DNA from: Dendrobium chrysotoxum
Taxonomy: Eukaryota > Streptophyta > Magnoliopsida > Asparagales > Orchidaceae
Reading direction: 5' to 3'
Assembly (NCBI GenBank): GCA_019925795.1
Contig: CM034298.1
Location: forward strand, 51,114,365 to 51,178,364
DNA: 64,000 bases
Below the pieces are notes generated by a model. That model worked only from the letters and a program-made list of their open reading frames with translations, ran no database searches and was not told where the DNA came from. The translations under genes and the position numbers were made by a program. Positions 57,751 through 64,000 of the stretch are shown here, piece by piece. Each line of letters opens with the position of its first letter. The stretch's first letter is position 1.

Positions 57751-57978
57751 TCAACACTCCTCTCCAATGATCAACCTTGTCAACCAGCTAGGATCTTCAG
57801 CAAGCGATTTGCAAGGGAGGAGAATACCGAGCTCATCACCAATCCGGTCATACTCCCTGAGAGCAGCAGCCATCTCTGCTTCGACCAGAGCATCGTCTTT
57901 GTCTAGTCCCATGCGCAGAGCCTCGGCATAATGATTCTCCTTCTCCGGGTCATGTTCGAAAGGATCCATGACGGTGCC
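57751..57978 (-). CDS. Probable 3'-terminal exon of an unknown gene
   Basis: On minus a pyrimidine-rich acceptor, ctcttttgcag, is followed by an open frame of 75 codons ending in TGA at 57751. The protein starts GTVMDPFEHDPEKENHYAEALRM in two blocks and continues with AEMAAALREYDRIGDELGILLP, a strongly helical, Asp/Glu/Ala-rich sequence ending LTRLIIGEEC. Codon use and base composition are gene-like and unlike the surrounding A+T-rich DNA. I do not recognise the family. Upstream exons were not found to the right, so it may be an isolated captured or relic exon. If translation starts inside, Met at about 57966 is possible. Confidence 0.5.
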   Translation of the reverse strand, partial: GTVMDPFEHDPEKENHYAEALRMGLDKDDALVEAEMAAALREYDRIGDELGILLPCKSLAEDPSWLTRLIIGEEC

Positions 57979-58970
57979 CTGCAAAAGAGTTATTCAAGGA
58001 TTCCTCGAATGAACCTGACTAAATTGACTAAACATGCTCAATATTGATATAAGGAGTAAAAGTGATCGAGGGATGTAAAAATAGATATAAAAAAAATTGA
58101 ACTGCGAATTGCATAATAGCATATCTCCCACAATAACTGCAGGTCATAGGGTCATTTCAAGCTCCATGCCCAAAAAAGGTCAACAAAAAGAAAGAGATAG
58201 CAGCACAAGGAAGCAGATCCTACCATTTTTCTCACCAAGAATGCCAGCAGTCAAACTTACTGGAAAAGGTTAGCTCAGAATAGCCTCATCAAATTTAGTT
58301 TGGATGGGTCTTAAAGTTGTTAGATTTACTTTAAAATGAGTGTAATATAAATTTTGATTGATTTGCTATATATTGCAGCCAATCAATAGTTTTGAAATCC
58401 ATTATGAACATTTTTGGGTTGGGATAACCTCATCCAAAAATTTTTCCAACTTATTAATCTTCCAGGTAAGACCTTATATTGATACAATCTGTGGAAATAC
58501 ATGAGGCGCCATAAGAATGAAGCCGTCTAATAAGGCTTCCAGACAAGGGAACAAATATTACTCTTAGCAGCTCAAGGATGTACATTGTAGCTCCTGGATG
58601 CCTTCTTTTATAAATAAGATTTTGAGCTGTTAAACAAATGCAGAGCAGCCAGAGCAAATCAGAAACTACTTCTCACTTCAATGGCACTGCTAATACTCAT
58701 TTTGGTTGGCTTTGCTAGACTAGAATAAGAGAATACACAGAAGATGCATCAAAAGAACAATGCATTATTTCTGAGTAAAGAAGAAGCAAAGATTACTCTC
58801 TAGAATTGTGAAAATCACGCTTGACTGAAGATGCGGGGAATTATGATCAAACCATCATCAAGTCAAATTCATAGACTTCATGGAACTAGGGCATGTTTTG
58901 TTGCACCTATGAATCTGTCATTTTGTGTGTGCCTCATTTCATGTATGGTGAGGTACTTCGGCAGCCATCA
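57979..58970. other. No recognisable gene
   Basis: Would contain the upstream intron and exons of the 57.8 kb exon if that gene is real. I see no second exon I can support. The 67-codon minus ORF at 58454-58657 is not recognisable. Confidence 0.35.
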
Positions 58971-59547
58971 CACAAATGCTAAACTATGATGCTAATGTGG
59001 CCTAGAGTTAGGCCTTTTGAGTGGTGACCAAAATGAGATTTGAAGGGTTCTAAAAGATTATAGGGATGGTGTATTTGCCTTGGGAAGGGTTTAGGAGGAA
59101 TGATGTGCAATGGGGATTGGCCAAGTAGTGGAAAGAGGAGTTTGGCCAAAAATCCCAAATTAGGATTTAGGGTTTTAGTGGTTCAAAATTCGAAAATTCT
59201 AGGCCTTGGAAACTCTCTGAAATAAGTAGAGGGGTGTGTGTTTAATAAATGCATTTACACAAATGCTAAACTATGATGCTAATGTGGCCTAGAGTTAAGC
59301 CTTTGAGTGGTGGCCAAATTGAGATTAGAAGGGCTCTAAAAGGTTTTAGGGTTGGTGTATTTGCCTTGAGAAGGGTTTAGGCGGAGTGATGTTAAGTTCC
59401 CATGCATGGGGATTGGCCAAGTAGTGGGCAGGGAGTTTGGCCAAAATTCCCAAATTAGGATTTAGTGTTTTAGTTTGTCAAAATTTGGAAACTCTAGGCC
59501 TTGAAAACTCTTTGAAATAGGTAGAGGGATGTGTGTTTTAATAAATT
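58971..59547 (+). repeat. Tandem duplication, two copies of ~287 bp
   Basis: Copy 1 begins cacaaatgctaaactatgat at 58971, copy 2 with the same words at 59258. They stay colinear through gtgtatttgcctt, gattggccaagtagtgg, cccaaattaggattta and gtgtgtttaataaat. Identity is roughly 85-90% by eye; copy 2 has a short insertion (gttaagttcccatgcat). Confidence 0.88.
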
Positions 59548-60464
59548 TTCAAATGGCATCTAAAACAAAACTAGGTCAAGTTAGGGCTAGTCTTGGTCAA
59601 GAGCTCATATGAGGCTTTTGGGTGAGTTCTTATGAGAGAATTATTGGATAATTGATATGGGAGTGTCATATGACGATTGTAGAAGAAGAGATGGATAGAG
59701 TTAATGGAGAATTTTAGAACTTACCATTCATCAAAATGAGTTGGAAGAATCACCAAAACCCTTCAATGGTCAGGCCAACCGTCAAGACCCCTCTTTCTTA
59801 GAAATAAAATCCAAGACTTTTACAAAACAACATAAATCCTCACTCTACCTTCCAGGAAATAATTTGTTGTTTTCTTATACCGAAAATTAAAAAAAAAAAG
59901 AGGAAAGTGGTACTAGGGTCGGTTAATGAGTGGAGAAGAGAGGAGAAAATACTTTCAAAGATGTGGAGGAAGGCCATTCAATGGTGGAAATTCATTATTT
60001 GCTTTATTTTAAATCAATCAACCATTTATCAATTAATTATATATAATTTTCCCTCAATTTTTGAAAATTCAAATTTCAAAAATTCTAAAATTTTAATTAC
60101 AAGAATTCAAAAGTTCAAATTTTGAATTTCAAAATTTTCAAATATTCACAAATAGGAAATTAACATTACAAAGTCTAATACAAGAATTGTTAAACATTTA
60201 AATAATACATTCAAAGTAAATATCTTTGTGTTGCTTCTAATGATGGGCCTTTGGTTAGCTGTATCTTTCTTCTTGCTTTGAGCCCTGGCATTTGTTCCCT
60301 TTTTTCTCCATTGGCACCTTGTGCCACAACAAATGCAATGTGGAAGTAAATAATATGCATTGCAAAAGAGAGATGATATAATGTTCATGAAAATATGCCT
60401 TCACTAAAAGTTCTTTAAATCCTTTTAAAATTGACCAATTTATTTTCCCTCTCCATTAATTTGA
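59548..60464. other. No recognisable gene
   Basis: A+T-rich. Includes a stretch of repeated aattcaaaattt words (60060-60140) and small ORFs (59907-60125 plus, 60146-60388 minus) without recognisable content. Confidence 0.4.
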
Positions 60465-60480
60465 CTTTTGGACTAGTCCA

Positions 60481-60775
60481 ACAACAACAACAACAACATC
60501 AAGCCTTTATCTCACTATGTGGGGTCGGCTACATGAATCCTTTTTCTCCATGGTGCCCTGTTAAAAGTTAAATTCTCATTTAAATATAATAAAGAAAGGT
60601 CATTTCTAATATTTTCTAACCAAGTCTTTTTAGGTCTACCTCTACCCTTCTTAACATAAGTTAAATCTAATACATCTACTTTCTTAACCGGGTCATCGGA
60701 AGACCGTCATTTTATGTGACCAAACCATCTAAGGCGAATCTCTCTAATCATATCTACCACTTGAGCTACTCCAAC
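60481..60775 (-). mobile_element. RTE-type LINE, 5'-truncated copy with 16-bp target duplication
   Basis: On minus it encodes the same RT C-terminus as 1-576 (RLRWFGHIK, SDDPVKKVDVLDLTYVKKGRGRPKKTW) and the same 3' end with a (GTT)n tail. The duplication cttttggactagtcca flanks it at 60465-60480 and 60776-60791. One in-frame stop follows GHIK, caused by a TGA. The long TSD and severe 5' truncation are typical of target-primed reverse transcription. Confidence 0.93.
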
Positions 60776-60791
60776 CTTTTGGACTAGTCCA

Positions 60792-61360
60792 CTCACAATA
60801 AAATGGTTGGCCACACCATCCCTTTTTTCATTTATTTGGTGTCTTTTGGCCCCCTCTCCTAATGATTATAAAAAGTGTCTTTTGTATTTTGAAGATCACA
60901 TGACAATGAAATTAAAAAATTTAAGTGTTTCTTATATTCATCTACGATTTCTTACTAGAAAGATGGATATGAGCATTCAAACCTTGGAGAAGAATCTCTA
61001 AGGATAGAAGATTAACAACAAAACGACAACCTATTCATGGTCTTTGCGATCTAGTTAACCTGGTACCTCTATTATTTTATCTTACAATTCTTATTCTTCT
61101 TCTCTAGATCTCTCTTTGGATCTTTCAACTCATTTTATTTTTTATAATGTGTTAGTTTAAGGTTGGTGAAAATATCAGATTAACTATAGATTTTCTATTT
61201 GTTGATTACAAGTTTCATATTGCAATCTTTATAGTTTAATCCCATGCTTATGCTTGTCGAATCTTTTTTTTTTTTGGCTAAATTATAAAAATGAGCAAGT
61301 TTAATAGCTAAATACGCATGAGGATCGTGAAGGAGGAAAAATTTAAAAAGGAGCGAAACC
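60792..61360. other. No recognisable gene
   Basis: A 64-codon plus ORF (60807-61001) is not recognisable. A T-run lies at 61264-61276. Confidence 0.4.
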
Positions 61361-61368
61361 GGAGTCCG

Positions 61369-61546
61369 GAACAACGCGTTTAGAACCCGGATTATCAAAA
61401 TCCAGTTCCTAAGAAACCAGAACATTATCATCCGGTTTCAATAGAAACCGGATCTTAAAAATTCGGTTTCTATAGAAACCGGATTATTAACATCCGGTTT
61501 CTGTAGAAACCGGATTTTTAAGATCTGGTTTCTATTGAAACCGGAT
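61369..61546. repeat. Array of six 24-bp palindromes at 31-bp period
   Basis: Units at 61369-61392 (degenerate), 61400-61423, 61430-61453, 61461-61484, 61492-61515 and 61523-61546. Each has arms ATCCGGTTTC and GAAACCGGAT around a 4-bp centre (aata, tata, tgta, tatt). Spacers are 6-7 bp and differ in sequence (attatc, cttaaaa, tattaac, ttttaag). Start-to-start distances are 31, 30, 31, 31, 31. A further partial site (accggagtccgg) lies at 61358-61369. It lies between the 99-codon ORF and the LINE, downstream of PMD2. Confidence 0.9.
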
Positions 61547-61676
61547 ATTTACTAATTTAATAATATAAATATTATATTTAAATATAATTAAACCTGTTAA
61601 TTAGATATTTTAAAAATAAATTGTTTTAGTATAATAATATGAAATTTATAATTTAACTATTGAGAAGCTTATATAA

Positions 61677-61976
61677 ATGCGACACCACGAGATGAAACAC
61701 CATCGGGATGCCGGTCATTCACCACCAGATATCGACTGCAGTCATCTTGACCATGAGCATGCCATTTTATATCGTACTTGGTGTTCGAGATATGACCGAT
61801 TTATTATGAATTTTTATAAAGATCGTACTAAGGAGGTATTACCTGATGGTCAGCTGAGACAGTTTTTCAATCTTGAGGATTGGCAAGACCTACAGTATGA
61901 GTTTGAGGTAGAGATGAAATGTTGTCCAACACAGACACAGCTCCAATCACGTCTGCATATGCTGCTTAAGAATTAG
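61677..61976 (+). CDS. Unrecognised ORF, 99 codons, next to the palindrome array
   Basis: ATG at 61677 follows a TATA-like tatataa by only 1 bp, so it may be an internal exon and not a true start. The sequence is rich in His at the start (MRHHEMKHHRDAGHSPPDIDC) and then mixed and hydrophilic (RTWCSRYDRFIMNFYKDRT, DGQLRQFFNLEDWQDL), ending KN and TAG. Four Cys and seven His suggest possible metal binding, but the spacing fits no finger I know. Composition is gene-like. It is convergent with PMD2 and 130 bp from the palindrome array. Family unknown. Confidence 0.4.
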   Translation: MRHHEMKHHRDAGHSPPDIDCSHLDHEHAILYRTWCSRYDRFIMNFYKDRTKEVLPDGQLRQFFNLEDWQDLQYEFEVEMKCCPTQTQLQSRLHMLLKN

Positions 61977-62393
61977 AACACCTATATTATGGGCTAAATG
62001 TTATCTTCAGGGTCTATCTTTTATATTTTCTTGACTCTAGTTATTTTTATTTAGTAGCAAGCGTGTCTATTTATGTTAACCTGTTATGTTATCATGTTCA
62101 TGAGCTTCTCTTGTAGTAAAAAATAATTATTTTGGATGAGTTGTTGGGATTTCTTAGTTTATATTTCCTTATTATTAGTTTATATATATGTTATAATTTT
62201 TTTATTACTAATCTAAGAAAATATAATTCAATATGAATATATGAAAATTATAAATTATTTGTAAGAATAAATTTGCATTTCCTAAATATTATGCTATCTA
62301 ATAAACCAAAAGGAAGATAGAGTCTCATATATCATTAATAAGTGGAATGATTCGATTACATCAGGCATATATACATTATATCAATCTTCTGCC
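61977..62393. other. A+T-rich spacer between the 99-codon ORF and PMD2
   Basis: No feature seen; includes the 3' ends of both neighbouring reading frames' transcripts if they exist. Confidence 0.4.
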
Positions 62394-64000
62394 CTACCTC
62401 TTCTTCTTTCGTTTGGGGATAGCTGCACTACCTGGTGTGTACCTATCAGGTGGTCGGCTTCTCCTCGGATCTAACTCGATCTCCACAGCCTCTCTGCTTT
62501 GTCCATCAATGTCTGTAGTGATTTGTGTAGGTTGAGTATGGTGGAGGAGTTCCTCCTGCTGTCTAGGAGAGTGGGGAAGTCCGAACGGATTCATCCATAT
62601 CGAGATCTGTATACCCGATGCTTGAGTATCAATCTGTTGTGCAGGAGCAGTACTACCCACTTGAAAGCCGTATTGATTCCAATTTTGCATTGATGGCCCA
62701 GCCCCTGACGAACCTACCCCCCGTCATACTAGGAAAGCCTGAAGCAAATTGTGAAGGCACTGCAAAGTCACCAGACCCAACATACATTGACTGTCTGGCA
62801 GGTTCATATGTCTCTCTTATATGGCTGCTCTCTCCCATCATCCTTGATGGAGCATCTGATGTAGACCGCCTTGACCTGTGATGCTCATCATGAACTTTGC
62901 TGGATTGTTGTCTCCCATGCTCCTCGCCAGAATCTTGAAAATTATAGTCAATCAATAGTGAAGCCTCTAGCCTGGAATACAACTCATCACAATCGTCAAG
63001 TGCTTGCTGCATCGAGCTTGCACTTTCACCTTGCTGGCCGGCGAATCTGTGAGTGATACGCCTGCTACGCCTGATGTAATCAGCCTGTATTTTTGGCAAT
63101 GCAATATTAGTACGATATATGCGTAAATAAATTAATTTAGCATCTAAATTAAACTAACCATCAATCTCCCGCCTGCTGACCTCGGGTAAAACATCTCTGG
63201 AGGTTGTTGTGACACATTCAATAAGTACAGGGATGCCCACGACCAGTACCATCTCATGTATATAGATAACTCATGCCTTCCATTTCTTCAGATGGAATTA
63301 TTGGGATGATGTGTTCACGCCTGTTATTCCACAATGCAATATGCTCCCTATGGTACCGTATCCAGTCAACATCTGCTCTGCCCTGGCCATCAACTATCTA
63401 TGGATTGAATACCCCCAAACTGGCGCATGACCCGATCAACCATGTGCCACTTAACTCGTTTCCAACTTATCAAGGGTACTCGTGCCCTGCATATCTCTGA
63501 GGACTCCTAGCATATGTGAGGCAGCCTAGCTAGAAGTTCATCATTATATGGCACCATCGTGACCTGTTTAGACAATTATTTATCAAAGAGATTCTTCTTT
63601 AATAATACAAATTCAAGTATAAAACTTATGAATATATACTTGGCTTTGTCGCAGTCCATCAAGCTCATCCCGATAAGTTAACATGTTCCCTGTCGCGACC
63701 TCACGTAAATGATCTTCCGCCCACCTATATGTGAAATGATGCTAATGTATTCTATTATATGAGAAAATAATGTCTTTTGATTCAGTTTAAAATAACAAGA
63801 AATAATACCTGTGGCCAAGTGATTTTCCATCAATATTGGGGAAAGCGGGCACCCGAAGTGTTGGTCTACCAACATGTAGTCTCTCCCATGACCAAACCTA
63901 GAGTAGTGCCAAACATCCAGCCATAGTTCTCTATACAAGTTGGCGAGAACCGAACTGCTCAGTGACATTGCACTAAAGTGCATTAAATCTTCCATCAATG
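62394..64000 (-). pseudogene. PMD2: plant mobile domain (MAIN-like) gene, 3' part, with lesions
   Basis: Right to left: an exon with MSLSSSVLANLYREL, a frame shift, then CLALL, a stop (CAG to TAG) and VWSWERLHVGRPTLRVPAFPNI ending at a splice donor (cacagg|tatt, about 63810). Exon WAEDHLREVATGNMLTYRDELDGLRQSQ follows (63728-63640 region), then an exon with VPYNDELLARLPHIC, RVPLISWKRVKWHMVDRVMRQFGG (63565-63120) containing several stops. The last exon runs from an acceptor at about 63085 (ADYIRRSRRITHRFAGQQ) to TAG at 62394, ending in a basic KRKKKR tail that could be a nuclear localisation signal. The last exon has a single one-base shift in a G-run at 62718-62724. Its paralogue PMD1 lies at 23.3-24.4 kb. 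The N-terminal half is outside the window. Confidence 0.8.

Overview
This window looks like angiosperm nuclear DNA from a repeat-rich, probably heterochromatic region. It is A+T-rich and contains plant-type Ty1/copia and Ty3/gypsy LTR retrotransposons, RTE-type LINE 3' ends, a tRNA-derived SINE and plant mobile domain (PMD) gene remnants. No complete host gene can be supported. The species cannot be told from the sequence. The best host-gene candidates are one 3'-terminal exon (57751-57978, minus) and a weak possible first exon near 8.55 kb (minus).

Left part (1-24.4 kb). A 5'-truncated RTE LINE (1-576) abuts a decayed Ty3/gypsy chromovirus pol (577-3330) and its 3' LTR. A second, badly decayed LINE end follows. 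Next come unassigned DNA, a pair of ~186-bp direct repeats bracketing a copia-type LTR, and a SINE with a 7-bp target duplication. Further right are a (TA)n tract, a seven-copy 52-bp minisatellite, a minus-strand gypsy integrase with its LTR, a relic gypsy RT, several kb of low-complexity A+T-rich DNA, and another LTR end. That LTR end cuts off a PMD pseudogene (PMD1).

Centre (24.4-43.7 kb). This is a three-level nest. PMD1 is split by element B, a SIRE/Maximus-like copia element on the minus strand (24432-43689; TSD ggttg; about 11.7 kb without its own insert). B is split by element A, a younger close relative (29267-36788; TSD aagaa; LTRs about 99% identical). A carries two internal deletions relative to B: one removes the zinc knuckle, protease and integrase, the other removes an extra ORF (aORF) and its upstream region. 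A keeps an intact RT-RNase H frame.

The most unusual signal is in this nest. The LTRs carry arrays of a 15-bp inverted repeat (arms ATCGTCC / GGACGAT, any centre base). In element A they come as seven pairs per LTR, every pair exactly 21 bp apart. The same array recurs inside B, immediately upstream of a TATA box and the aORF. This suggests one DNA-binding protein, possibly element-encoded, acting on both the LTR promoter and the aORF promoter.

Right part (43.7-64 kb). Element C (48810-54967; TSD atagt; minus strand) is a chromovirus that keeps gag, protease, RNase H, integrase and a chromodomain, but its RT core is cleanly deleted. It sits in older A+T-rich repeat DNA. Beyond it are a candidate host exon, a 287-bp tandem duplication, a 5'-truncated RTE LINE with a 16-bp TSD, a second palindrome array (24-bp palindromes at 31-bp period), an unrecognised 99-codon ORF, and a second PMD gene copy (PMD2) running off the right edge.
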